Shown in pieces: positions 8,997 through 17,909 of a DNA stretch of 64,000 nt. The position numbers and the translations under genes are program-made. Position 1 is the stretch's first letter, and each line of letters begins with the position of its first letter. The stretch spans positions 310,001-374,000 of the forward strand of contig NZ_BAABGY010000011.1 in the NCBI RefSeq assembly GCF_039541815.1. The letters are read 5' to 3'. The notes under the pieces are model-generated. The model saw nothing but the letters and a program-made list of their open reading frames with translations. It made no database searches and was not told the DNA's origin. This DNA is from Flavisolibacter amylovorans (lineage in GTDB: Bacteria > Bacteroidota > Bacteroidia > Chitinophagales > Chitinophagaceae).

Positions 8997-9575
8997 CTAC
9001 CAATCTGGGTTTGGGCAGTCCTTGGGCGACCCGTCATCATCCAGCTGTATCAAACGGTTTCTTTTACCTGTTGAATGTAATTCCCTAAGTTTAGAGGAAA
9101 AGTGCATTGCGACATTTTTGTCCGCTTTTGAGAGGGGGGATTTGCTGGCCATAATCATCTTGTATTCTACCATGTAGGACGAAAAAGGTTCTGTTTCACT
9201 CATCCTTTTCAGATACATCATCTCAGCATTAAAATCTTCAATGGCCTGAATTGCTTCCATTTCCAAGCGATAAAGAGTTTCAATGTCAATATTTTGGCGG
9301 TGACTTTGGTAGAATTTTTCTAGCTCTTCTTCTATAGCATGTAGGCGATCCTCAGTTACGGGGCCACGAACATCAGCTAATATTCGCACGACGATGAAAT
9401 CTTCATGAAGAAAATCGGGGCGCAAGTTGACAAATGGAATTGAACATAGAATTGAGTCCAGATTGTTTTCAAATTCATCATCATAAAGCGAGCAGACGAC
9501 TGACGCTATCTTTCGCGAAAGCAACTTTCTGCGTTCTAACGCTAGTTTTTCCTCTTTCGAAATTCGGCCACGCAT
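8997..9575 (-). CDS. Hypothetical protein, 192 residues
   Basis: I do not recognise this family. The protein is soluble, rich in charged residues and probably mostly helical: the N-terminus is basic (MRGRISKEEKLALERRKLL), and the middle has long amphipathic stretches (EELEKFYQSHRQ and RLEMEAIQAIEDFNAEMMYL). No signal peptide or membrane helix is visible. It lies 43 bases downstream of the GNAT gene on the same strand, so the two are probably co-transcribed. The base composition is far more AT-rich than the chromosomal genes to the left, which suggests transfer. The ATG at 9575 gives a plausible start. Confidence 0.6.
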   Translation of the reverse strand: MRGRISKEEKLALERRKLLSRKIASVVCSLYDDEFENNLDSILCSIPFVNLRPDFLHEDFIVVRILADVRGPVTEDRLHAIEEELEKFYQSHRQNIDIETLYRLEMEAIQAIEDFNAEMMYLKRMSETEPFSSYMVEYKMIMASKSPLSKADKNVAMHFSSKLRELHSTGKRNRLIQLDDDGSPKDCPNPDW

Positions 9576-9618
9576 TCCAAAACTTAATGGTTTTTTTGGC
9601 GGAAACTTAGATGTAGAA

Positions 9619-10167
9619 TTAAACGCTGAATACTTTTGAGATCCAGTTCTTTTTGATCTCCTTGGTGTATGTTAAGAATGTTATCCCGTTATTTTGATGC
9701 ATTCCTGTTTGTGTAAATTCCAGCGATTCTAGTAATCTTTTAGCTCCTATATTTTGGGCCTGAACTTTTCCATATACTGTGCACTTTTCATAGCTTTTCT
9801 TCAGAAAGTCTATAATCGCTCGATAAGCCTCCTTCGTGTATCCTTGTCTCCAGAACTCCGTTCTTGTATCACCTTGAATTTCAAAAGTCTGGTTTCCGTC
9901 ATTATATAGGATCCGCACACCAATCAATTTCCCATCCGCTTTTCGTTCGATTCCCCACATTATCTTCTCTTTGGACCTAAAAGCATTAGTCTGTCCCGAG
10001 ATATATTGTCCTAATGCCTCGACAGAATAATAGTGTTTTGACTGGAAGGCTTGAGTATCTGGTGAATTATATAATTCGTAAAGTGATGCAAGATCTCGAT
10101 TCTCCAAGGGCCTGAGTGCAAGTCTCTTAGTTTGAATTACTGGATAATCAGACGAAAAAATGTCCAT
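9619..10167 (-). CDS. GNAT-family N-acetyltransferase (RimJ/RimL-like)
   Basis: 182 residues. The start (YPVIQTKRLALRPLENRDL) is the typical beginning of RimJ/RimL-type acetyltransferases, which transfer acetyl from acetyl-CoA to an amine. The middle has the IMWGIERKADGKLIGVR strand pair. The acetyl-CoA region is TEFWRQGYTKEAYRAIIDF, a variant of the R/Q-x-x-G-x-A motif, and near the C-terminus there is QAQNIGAKRLLESLEF. The substrate cannot be predicted. It is the upstream gene of a leftward pair with the hypothetical gene at 8997, inside the AT-rich island. The short C-terminal extension, after TYTKEI, is unusually basic and aromatic. Confidence 0.85.
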   Translation of the reverse strand: MDIFSSDYPVIQTKRLALRPLENRDLASLYELYNSPDTQAFQSKHYYSVEALGQYISGQTNAFRSKEKIMWGIERKADGKLIGVRILYNDGNQTFEIQGDTRTEFWRQGYTKEAYRAIIDFLKKSYEKCTVYGKVQAQNIGAKRLLESLEFTQTGMHQNNGITFLTYTKEIKKNWISKVFSV

Positions 10168-10340
10168 GGGGAGAGTTTGAATCTAATATAATTCAATTAT
10201 GAATGAGAGACTGTCGAAAGCGGGAACCATTTGGAAAACAATGGTTTAGTTTATTCAAATTTACAGGACGTTTATTTATTGAAATGACAATGAGAAATTC
10301 CAGCTATATCGTAATTTGTATGAACTAATTCTTTATTTCT

Positions 10341-10754
10341 ATGAGTTATAGAACCCCTGAGCCTATCGTAATTCCCGATAGTCTCTGTGAAGGATGGTTT
10401 ATTTCTCAAGATTTCGACTTTTTCGACCCCAATGACAAAGGTTGTATTCTCCAATACGTCAGGAAGCAAATTGAATATTGGAAACGGGGAAATACCTTGC
10501 GGGTACACAAGATTTCGAGCCTCAAGCACGTGTTAATTCAAGTTGAGAAAGCCAATGATATTAGTAGGAGGCGGAGGAAGTATATTTCTGAAGATTTAGA
10601 ATCACCCGAATATACTCTTCAGGATGGAAACTTTGTTATTGTTTCTGATCAAAATGACTCTCGAAGAGAAAGGTATTCCGGAGATATGGATGATGAAGAC
10701 TATATACGGTCTATAGAAAATGGATCTGGTGAAGCGTTAGGATATGGGGATTAA
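10341..10754 (+). CDS. Hypothetical protein, 137 residues
   Basis: I do not recognise this family. The protein begins MSYRTPEPIVIPDSLCEGW and has an aromatic, acidic first half (FDFFDPNDKGC). It then has a basic stretch (SRRRRKYI) and a very acidic tail (YSGDMDDEDYIRSIENG). There is no membrane segment. It is divergent from the GNAT gene, with a partial repeat block in the space between, and is followed by a hairpin at 10829-10854. The length and an opening that reads as coding make it a probable gene, but no function can be assigned. Confidence 0.5.
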   Translation: MSYRTPEPIVIPDSLCEGWFISQDFDFFDPNDKGCILQYVRKQIEYWKRGNTLRVHKISSLKHVLIQVEKANDISRRRRKYISEDLESPEYTLQDGNFVIVSDQNDSRRERYSGDMDDEDYIRSIENGSGEALGYGD

Positions 10755-10821
10755 TAAGGAAGATTCGAGAAGAAGTATGGCTTGATTCAATCAAGCAGTT
10801 ACAATAATAAAAGTCTTATCC

Positions 10822-10866
10822 AAAAAAGGTTTGAAGTCGTATACAACTTCAAACTTTATACGTGCT
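10822..10866. terminator. Hairpin terminator, repeat copy 1
   Basis: A perfect 9-bp inverted repeat (gtttgaagt, eight bases, acttcaaac) at 10829-10854 is flanked by an A-run on the left and a T-run on the right, so it could act in both directions. The whole 45-base block is closely repeated at 12927-12972. Confidence 0.7.
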
Positions 10867-10955
10867 CCCCTTATTGACGATAGATGCAGCATTGATAGGT
10901 TGTCCGGACTAATAACTATTTGGACGACAATGTCTTAGTTTCTTCAAATTTGAGG
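10864..10955. repeat. Diverged repeat block, copy B
   Basis: This block starts gctccccttattgac directly after the hairpin, then has agatgcagc, and ends tttcttcaaatttg. The order and spacing are the same as in the block at 8811-8905, which also directly follows a hairpin terminator. Confidence 0.5.
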
Positions 10956-11053
10956 GAGGTAGAAGCTTTGGTAAATTGAGTGTCTCATCCCAATTGTAGA
11001 CTGTTTGGTCAATTGATTTTATTTGGTCACATTTAATCTACTACATCCAGTAA

Positions 11054-11815
11054 ATGAATAGACGTCAATTATATGCATGGGCTGAGGACAAATATTATCC
11101 GTGAGACGAAGTCGAGTGTTTTCGCTTGATACCATTAAAACAGCGAACTGTCGGCGATTCATCACCCTTCGAAAATAGAGATCCCAAAGTCCCTTTGAAA
11201 GTTAAAATAATAGTGTACACGGAATTATTTCGACATCGGTGGTATTTGTATGATCCAATAGATAGTGTAATGACATTCGTTGAATGTTGTTCTTCATTCG
11301 AAGTTCTGAAGTGTCAATTAGGCTTTCCTCGAAACAGAAAATACGATCTGATTTTTGCAGCACCACGCAACACGGAAAACGCTCCTCAATGGTTTGATTT
11401 AGACCCTTTAGCCCCAAGTCTTGTTTCTGAACTTGACTTTTCATGCTTGACTAAAACTTATTTAGCCTGCTTTCGTAAAGAGAGTAGAGTTGAAACTGAA
11501 AGAAGTCTAAAATTTACTCGTGAAGAATGGTATGAACAGTTCGATACGCGGGACAATGCGTATTTTAGAATAGGGCTCCGGGATGGTATTATTGTCGAAC
11601 ATTATTATTATTCTGATGATATCCTCGGATGGAAAGAATATGGAGCATGTAAGCGGACGACAAAGGAGATTGTCGATACTGCTTGGATATTACATGATGA
11701 GTGGGTGTCTGAGAACGCTTCCAGATTTGAGTCAGCTGATGACGATGAAATTGTAGATCAGGGGTATCGTGAGTTATTCAACGACGACCCAGATAACTAC
11801 TGGAACATCGATTAA
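11054..11815 (+). pseudogene. Hypothetical gene with an in-frame stop near its start
   Basis: An uninterrupted 229-residue frame runs to 11815, but its only start is a TTG at 11126. The same frame extends upstream to an ATG at 11054, giving MNRRQLYAWAEDKYYP, then a TGA at 11102-11104, then DEVECFRLIPLKQR into the body. A Trp codon changed to TGA explains this simply. The body has an aromatic, acidic character (EWYEQFDTRDNAYFRIGL and IIVEHYYYSDDILGWKEYG), no membrane segment, and an acidic tail (FNDDPDNYWNID). I do not recognise the family. Either the gene is newly broken, or translation starts at the TTG. Confidence 0.55.
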
Positions 11816-11946
11816 TTTTAGGTTGGCAATCTCATAAATTAGCACTCTAGGTTTAGAATACTGGACTTCCTTAAGTCATACGTTTCAAACATCGTTATTC
11901 AGTATTCTACATTGTAACTAATAATTTAACCACCGACCAAGACAAT

Positions 11947-12783
11947 ATGGAATTAGGGAAAGACGATCAAGTTAAATATGAGTCTGCGTTTGAAGCTGAG
12001 GTTTGGCGTCTCTCAACTGAACACATACATTTCCACACCGTTCAATTCTTAGAGGAGGGCGGTCCATATGGCATGAAGCCGGTAGGTACTGGCGTGTTTG
12101 TCCAGATTCTTTCGCGTTATTTTATATTTACAGCATCGCACGTAAGCGAGGTGGCTACGAGCAAGAACCTTTATATCAACTCAGGCGGTAAATTTATTTT
12201 GGTACAAGGATACGTTCGTGAAACGGACTTAGAGAAATACAAATACCTAGACCTGAGTTATATTATTTTGGAAGATGGTGTAGGAGAGCTGCTGCTTAAT
12301 AGCTACGTCCCACTCCAGTTATCAAAGATTGCTGCAGGACACCACTTACAAGAGACGATCGGGTATGTGGTATTGGGTTACCCAGAGAAGAATATCAGGG
12401 TAGAAGGAAGCACAGTATATGCCGGGTCAACCACAATGTTACTCGCGGGCGCAAAGCAGAAGGTATACGATTACTATAACTTTGATAGAACGGTTCACTT
12501 AGTTCTAAATTATAGTGGGAAGGCTACTTCTCTTGAAACTGGAGAAAAGACTAAAGCAAATTCATCTCCTTATGGTATAAGTGGGTGTGGGTTATGGACT
12601 ATTTCGCCAATGCAATCCGGAGACAAACTGGTTTGCGATTACCATCTTATAGGCATAATGATCCAATACCGACAGGGAAAATACCAAATCTTATTAGGTA
12701 ATCGGATCGAGTTAATGATGAATGCAATTCAGCAATTCGAAGGTCTACAAATTGGGATATACCACCCAAACCATACGAGTTAA
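11947..12783 (+). CDS. Trypsin-fold serine protease-like protein
   Basis: 278 residues with no signal peptide, so probably cytoplasmic. The chymotrypsin-fold triad is readable: VGTGVFVQI then FIFTASHVSEV gives His65, YLDLSYIIL gives Asp102, and SPYGISGCGLW gives Ser212 in a GISG context, with family spacing between them. Trypsin-like domains without signal peptides occur in bacterial conflict systems, where they are usually fused to or encoded beside a sensor module. Here the protease stands alone between hypothetical genes, 131 bases after the gene with the in-frame stop. The fold call rests on the three motifs; the substrate and partner are unknown. Confidence 0.7.
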   Translation: MELGKDDQVKYESAFEAEVWRLSTEHIHFHTVQFLEEGGPYGMKPVGTGVFVQILSRYFIFTASHVSEVATSKNLYINSGGKFILVQGYVRETDLEKYKYLDLSYIILEDGVGELLLNSYVPLQLSKIAAGHHLQETIGYVVLGYPEKNIRVEGSTVYAGSTTMLLAGAKQKVYDYYNFDRTVHLVLNYSGKATSLETGEKTKANSSPYGISGCGLWTISPMQSGDKLVCDYHLIGIMIQYRQGKYQILLGNRIELMMNAIQQFEGLQIGIYHPNHTS

Positions 12784-13143
12784 ACCGAGATGATGAAGAA
12801 GCATTTCAGTTGGCTGTATGGCCAAGCCTTTATAATGTTTAAAGGCTCTCCTCAAGTCCTTTGAACCTAATATAAAGACTTTAATGCAACCGTGGGGTTT
12901 TGTTAACGACTTAACGAAGCACAAAATGAAAAAGGTTTGAAGCTGTTTACAACTTCAAACCTTATACTTGCTCCCTCGGAAGTGTGTTACTCAAACCTTT
13001 TGCTGGAGAAATTGAGGGGGATTTATCACTTGAAAGGCGTTATAAAGGCTTGAATATGAGCTATTTGAGAAGATCGGCTATTCCGAGGGGCTTTCAAGTC
13101 AATTTGGCTAAGTTTGCATTTTCGACGGGTAATGCCGTGATTA
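12784..13143. other. Intergenic stretch with a repeat and no convincing gene
   Basis: About 360 bases contain the second hairpin repeat (12927-12972) and AT-rich sequence. A 69-codon frame at 12984-13193 runs into the palindrome and looks fortuitous. Confidence 0.5.
12927..12972. terminator. Hairpin terminator, repeat copy 2
   Basis: A perfect 9-bp stem (ggtttgaag at 12934-12942 with cttcaaacc at 12953-12961) is preceded by an A-run. The block matches 10822-10866 closely through the following ttatac-tgctccc segment. Confidence 0.7.
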
Positions 13144-13180
13144 CGGATGCGGAGAATAAGGCAGTTATTCTCCGCATCCG
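13144..13180. promoter_or_regulatory. Perfect 16-bp palindrome upstream of fic
   Basis: The 16 bases at 13144-13159 (cggatgcggagaataa) are the exact reverse complement of 13165-13180, with a five-base centre. The core tgcggagaa occurs again at 13203-13211 and at 13237-13245, and ccgca-5-tgcgg forms a smaller palindrome at 13227-13241, overlapping the fic start. This looks like an operator array, possibly for the winged-helix domain of the Fic protein itself. Confidence 0.6.
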
Positions 13181-13244
13181 GTGCGGTAAATAAGAGCCCA
13201 TTTGCGGAGAAAAAGCAATACATTCACCGCATAAAGTGCGGAGA

Positions 13245-14348
13245 ATGTATATCCATCAGCAACCCGATTGGTCCAAACTGACGTGGGATAAGCAGGTATT
13301 AGCTGAGCAGTTGGCGGCTGTGCGCTATCGCCAGGGACGGCTCATTGGCCATATGGAAGCGCTTGGTTTTTCACTCCGTGAAGAGGCGATGCTGCAGGCA
13401 CTCACCCAAGAGGTAATCAAGAGCAGCGAGATCGAAGGTGAGGTGCTGGATCGCGAGCAGGTACGGTCTTCGCTGGCTCGGCGCCTCGGAATAGAAATCG
13501 CCGAGGCCGTGCCAGCCGATCGGAACGTAGAAGGTGTGGTGGAAATGATGTTGGATGCCACACAGAACTCAGGGAAGCAACTTACCGACGAACGGCTCTT
13601 TGGCTGGCAGGCCGCACTCTTCCCGACGGGCCGGAGTGCCATGCACCGCATCACGGTGGGTGCCTGGCGGACGGGCACGAAAAGCCCGATGCAGGTAGTA
13701 TCAGGTGCTATTGGCAAAGAGAAGGTGCATTACGAAGCGCCTGAAGCGAATAAAGTGTCGCAAGAGATGAAGCTTTTTCTTGATTGGTTCAATGGGGCTT
13801 CCGATATGGATCCGGTATTGAAAGCCGCCGCCGCGCATTTCTGGTTTGTTACGATTCACCCATTTGAAGACGGTAATGGCCGCATTGCCCGGGCGATCGC
13901 CGACATGCAGCTGGCCAGGGCAGATGAAAGCCCGCAGCGGTTTTATTCGATGTCGGCACAGATTCGCAAGGAACGGAACGATTACTACGCGATCCTGGAA
14001 GCCACGCAGAAAGGTGGGCTGGATATAACGCCCTGGTTGAAATGGTTTCTCGGTTGCCTTGGCAGGGCGTTGTTGGCAACGAATGACCTGCTGGCGAATG
14101 TGCTGATGAAAGCCAAGTTCTGGGAGCGGTATGCTGGAATAGCGCTGAATGAGCGCCAGCGCCTGATGCTGGACAGAATGCTGAACGGGATGGAAGGCAA
14201 GATGACGTCGTCCAAGTGGGCAAAGATGGCGAAGTGCTCGCAGGATACGGCTGGGAGGGATATCCAGGATTTGATCCGCAATGGAGTGTTGATTAAGGAG
14301 TCTGGCGGGGGGCGAAATACAAGTTATTCGGTGACTGAAGAAAAATAA
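13245..14348 (+). CDS. Fic-family AMPylase-type protein with winged-helix C-terminus
   Basis: 367 residues from the ATG at 13245; a GTG nine bases earlier is possible, but MYIHQQPDWSKLTWD is the usual family start (DUF4172). An autoinhibitory helix with the (S/T)xxxE(G/N) motif is at residues 60-65 (SSEIEG). The catalytic Fic motif HPFEDGNGR is intact at 205-213. Such enzymes move AMP or another phosphate-containing group onto a target hydroxyl. The C-terminus (SSKWAKMAKCSQDTAGRDIQDL) is a winged helix that could bind DNA. The target is unknown. A palindrome array lies directly upstream and overlaps the start region, which suggests autoregulation. A decayed relative lies at 8128-8783. Confidence 0.9.
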   Translation: MYIHQQPDWSKLTWDKQVLAEQLAAVRYRQGRLIGHMEALGFSLREEAMLQALTQEVIKSSEIEGEVLDREQVRSSLARRLGIEIAEAVPADRNVEGVVEMMLDATQNSGKQLTDERLFGWQAALFPTGRSAMHRITVGAWRTGTKSPMQVVSGAIGKEKVHYEAPEANKVSQEMKLFLDWFNGASDMDPVLKAAAAHFWFVTIHPFEDGNGRIARAIADMQLARADESPQRFYSMSAQIRKERNDYYAILEATQKGGLDITPWLKWFLGCLGRALLATNDLLANVLMKAKFWERYAGIALNERQRLMLDRMLNGMEGKMTSSKWAKMAKCSQDTAGRDIQDLIRNGVLIKESGGGRNTSYSVTEEK

Positions 14349-14436
14349 AATCAGTCAAATTTGTTGATATTCCCATCTCGGTGGAAAAGAATTTGGCTAA
14401 ACGATTAATGGTTGAGAAAAGATAAAAAACACAAAA

Positions 14437-17400
14437 TTGACGTCAACAAAGTTTTTTACAAATCAAGATAATAATAGCTTACTTAAGAAGTTTGAAGGTG
14501 TGTTTTCTAACATCGACAGCATTCGTCATTTTGATGCGCTTGTTGGTTATTTTAGGGCATCCGGATACTTCAAGGTTCGGGAATTCCTAGACAAGATTCC
14601 GCAAATCAGAATATTGGTAGGCATTAATGTTGATCGGCTCATAAAAAAGTACCACGATAAGGGGCAGCTCTATTTAGATAATCCTGAAGAGACAAAGGAA
14701 GACTTTTTGGAAGAAACAATTGCCAACATCCAAGAAGCTAACTATGATGAGGAAACAGAAAAAGGAATCATCCAGCTTATAGAGGACCTGATAAGCGGCA
14801 AAATTGAACTAAGAGCACATCCCAAAAAGAAAATTCACGCGAAAGTTTACATTTTTAAATCAGAGCCCTTCAACGAATATGCTCCTTGTGAAGTCATTAC
14901 CGGGTCATCAAATCTTACGGATGCCGGTCTCGGTGCTCACCCTGAATCTAATTATGAGTTTAACGTTAGTTTGCGGGAATATGAAGATGTAAAGTTCGCA
15001 TCCGACGAATTTGAGAGACTCTGGAGTGAGTCAGTTCCAATTCTTCATGCAGAAGCCGAAGCAATCAGAAATAAAACTTATTTACGTGACAATTTCACCC
15101 CTTTTGAGCTTTATATCAAAATGTTGATTGAGTACTTCGGCAAACGTGTAGAATATGACCCTTACAATATTGACTTGCTGCTACCTGATAAATTCATGCG
15201 ACTGAAATATCAGTCGGATGCCGCCAACCAGGGGTATGCTATCATGATGAAGCACAATGGATTTATCCTGGCCGATGTGGTGGGCCTAGGCAAAACCATC
15301 ATTGCCTGCATGGTTATAAAGAAATTTATCTATGAAAACGGCACGCATTCAAAAATCCTGGTTGTGGTACCGCCTGCTCTAGAAGCAAACTGGCGGAGAA
15401 CAACTGAGGAGTTCCAGATAAAGAATCATTTTGAATTTATAACGCTCGGCAGTCTTCATAAGGTGCTTAATGAAGAGAACTACAGCTACTCCAACGCCGA
15501 TAAGTTTGATATGATCGTCGTGGATGAGTCGCACAAGTTTCGAAACGACTACACAGATATGTATTTGGCCCTGCAGGAAATCTGCAAAAAGCCTCGAAGC
15601 CGACCTGCTGAAAACGGTGATACGAGAAAGAAAGTTATTTTAATATCGGCAACTCCCTTAAATAACCGGCCGCAAGACATTGAAAACCAGCTTTATCTTT
15701 TTCAGGATAGGCGCAATAGCACGTTGGAGAATATTGCTAACCGCAATCTCCAAGACTACTTTAAGCCCTTGAATGAGCAGTACAAAAGGCTAGCGGCTGA
15801 AAAAGAACTCAATATAAAAAGGCTGAAAAACCTGTTTCAAAAATTGCGGGATGATGTGGTTGAACCCCTCGTTATCCGCCGTACAAGAACCGATATTGAA
15901 AAAAATAAAGAGTACCTGGAAGACATGCAAAGTCAGGGAATTACCTTCCCACGGGTAGATGACCCTATTCCCTTGTTTTATGAGCTGGATGGAAAACTGG
16001 CAACGCTGTTTTACGAAACCGTGTCACTGATAACTGGTTTGGACGAGTATGGAAACGAAACCGATGGTTTGGGATACTACCGTTACCGTGCGATCGAGTT
16101 TCTGACCGACGAAGAAGATAAAAAAATATACGGTAATGTAACATCCATATCCGGCCGCCTGAGTGCAATCATGAAAACATTGTTGGTAAAGCGTCTAGAA
16201 AGCAGCTTTTTCGCCTTTTCGCAATCTATCCAGCGCTTTCAACGCGCCATTGACAATATGATAGCCATGTTCGAGGAAGACCGCGTGTTTGTTGCTCCGG
16301 ATCTTGACATCAACAAGCTCTTGGAAGAAGGCTGGAGCTACGACCAAATCGAAGCCAAGATTAATAGCAAGGGTGGCAACAACAAAGAATTCAAGAGTCG
16401 GGCATTTGATAAAAAGTTTATTGACCTATTAAAGTCCGATAGGGAAAAAATAGACTACTTAGCTTTACGTTGGGGCAAGGTAAAACGAGACCCAAAACTA
16501 GAAGCGTTCACCGAACAGCTGAAAAAAGAATTTTTCAAAAGCAAGCAGCACAACCCGAGCGGACAGTTGGTCATTTTCTCCGAGTCAAAGGAAACAGCCG
16601 AGCAGCTTTCAGCAAAAATCAGCAAGAATTTCAATCATCGGGTGCTGACTGTTAGCGCCGAAAACCGGAAAACCATTGAAAACACTCTTCGGGAAAACTT
16701 CGATGCCAATCTGGAAGAAGAAAAGTGGAAGTTCGACTACGACATTATCATCACCACCGAAGTATTGGCCGAAGGCATCAATCTGCACCGCAGCAACCTG
16801 ATTGTAAATTATGATGTTCCTTGGAATGCCACCCGTTTAATGCAACGCATCGGCCGTGTGAACCGGATTGGCTCTAGAGCCGAACAAATCTTTGTCTATA
16901 ACTTTTATCCGTCGGCGCATGGCGATGAACAGATAAAGTTGGTGAACAGCGCCTTGCGGAAGCTACAATCATTTCACACAGCGTTTGGAGAAGACAACAA
17001 GATTTTCTCCTTATTAGAAGAAAAAGGGGATGGTGCTTTATTCGGCAATAAGATTCAAAAGGAAGAAAGTGAAATTTTAAACTACCTGAATGAACTGAGA
17101 GATTTTAAAAAGAAATTTCCGAAGCGCTTTGTCGAAATCTCCCAGATACCCAATAAAGCGCGATGTGGTAGAAAAGCCGCCGAAGGCGGCCAACTAACCC
17201 TCATAAAAGCCGAAACTGGTGAAATCAATTACCCGCTTCAACATACATCGCTTACGTACTTGAAAAGTGAAAATCATCCCGGCATCTTTTGTTTAATTAC
17301 TGCAGACTACAATATCATTGAGCTTAATTTTTTACAGGCCGTAAAGGTGTACAAGGCAGCAGAAAACGAAAAAGCCATTTCCTTGCATGCACAGCACTTC

Positions 17401-17805
17401 GAACAAACCCTGAAGGGCCTTGATTACTTTAAGTCGGAGAAAAACCAAGAAAGTGTGCAAACTATTTCTCGTAGAAATCTAAGCCCTGCCGAAAACAAAG
17501 CCATTACCAATATTAACGCTATTGTGAAAGTGGTCTCTACAGAACAAAAAAGAATGGCGCTTCAACGGGCTTTGGAGCTGATCAAAAAAGGAACGTATGG
17601 CTCAAAGGGTTTACCAAAATCCATTAATGATTTTTTTATTACAAATTCCAAGATGCTTAAAGATCCATCAAAATTTGTGGAGCAGCTGTTTATTGATTTG
17701 TTAGATAGTTACGACCTTTCAGCCAATGCAGAGGCTGGACTGGAAAGAAAAAACGGGCAAGGCATCGTGAACCCCAAGATTGTTTTAACCCAAAGCTTCA
17801 GTTAG
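14437..17805 (+). CDS. PLD-nuclease/SNF2 helicase fusion
   Basis: 1122 residues. The frame has no ATG near its start; TTG at 14437 is the best start, because a stop lies eight codons upstream. The N-terminal 210 residues are a single-HKD phospholipase D-like nuclease domain: His134 and Lys136 in IHAKVYIF, then GSSNLTDAGL at 156-165. A superfamily 2 SNF2-type helicase follows, with GLGKT (283-287), DESH (363-366), ISATPLNNRPQDIENQ, and a C-terminal helicase lobe with TTEVLAEGINLHR and RLMQRIGRVNRIG. It probably moves on or remodels DNA and may cut it. The closest known context is class 1 DISARM (DrmD with DrmMI) or type IIG-like systems, but no DrmA or DrmB is here. It leads an operon with the methylase and ATPase. 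Confidence 0.85.
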   Translation: MTSTKFFTNQDNNSLLKKFEGVFSNIDSIRHFDALVGYFRASGYFKVREFLDKIPQIRILVGINVDRLIKKYHDKGQLYLDNPEETKEDFLEETIANIQEANYDEETEKGIIQLIEDLISGKIELRAHPKKKIHAKVYIFKSEPFNEYAPCEVITGSSNLTDAGLGAHPESNYEFNVSLREYEDVKFASDEFERLWSESVPILHAEAEAIRNKTYLRDNFTPFELYIKMLIEYFGKRVEYDPYNIDLLLPDKFMRLKYQSDAANQGYAIMMKHNGFILADVVGLGKTIIACMVIKKFIYENGTHSKILVVVPPALEANWRRTTEEFQIKNHFEFITLGSLHKVLNEENYSYSNADKFDMIVVDESHKFRNDYTDMYLALQEICKKPRSRPAENGDTRKKVILISATPLNNRPQDIENQLYLFQDRRNSTLENIANRNLQDYFKPLNEQYKRLAAEKELNIKRLKNLFQKLRDDVVEPLVIRRTRTDIEKNKEYLEDMQSQGITFPRVDDPIPLFYELDGKLATLFYETVSLITGLDEYGNETDGLGYYRYRAIEFLTDEEDKKIYGNVTSISGRLSAIMKTLLVKRLESSFFAFSQSIQRFQRAIDNMIAMFEEDRVFVAPDLDINKLLEEGWSYDQIEAKINSKGGNNKEFKSRAFDKKFIDLLKSDREKIDYLALRWGKVKRDPKLEAFTEQLKKEFFKSKQHNPSGQLVIFSESKETAEQLSAKISKNFNHRVLTVSAENRKTIENTLRENFDANLEEEKWKFDYDIIITTEVLAEGINLHRSNLIVNYDVPWNATRLMQRIGRVNRIGSRAEQIFVYNFYPSAHGDEQIKLVNSALRKLQSFHTAFGEDNKIFSLLEEKGDGALFGNKIQKEESEILNYLNELRDFKKKFPKRFVEISQIPNKARCGRKAAEGGQLTLIKAETGEINYPLQHTSLTYLKSENHPGIFCLITADYNIIELNFLQAVKVYKAAENEKAISLHAQHFEQTLKGLDYFKSEKNQESVQTISRRNLSPAENKAITNINAIVKVVSTEQKRMALQRALELIKKGTYGSKGLPKSINDFFITNSKMLKDPSKFVEQLFIDLLDSYDLSANAEAGLERKNGQGIVNPKIVLTQSFS

Positions 17806-17909
17806 ACCTTTGACTTGAGAGTTTCGAGTTCCAAAAGTTTATAGCAAAAGCACATAAACTAAGTGTAAAGTAACATGATCGGCAACAGAAACCACTAAGA
17901 ATTGAAAGA

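Noticed and set aside
12984..13193. A 69-codon open frame before fic
   Set aside because: It crosses the 16-bp palindrome, so its end is regulatory DNA; no family pattern.
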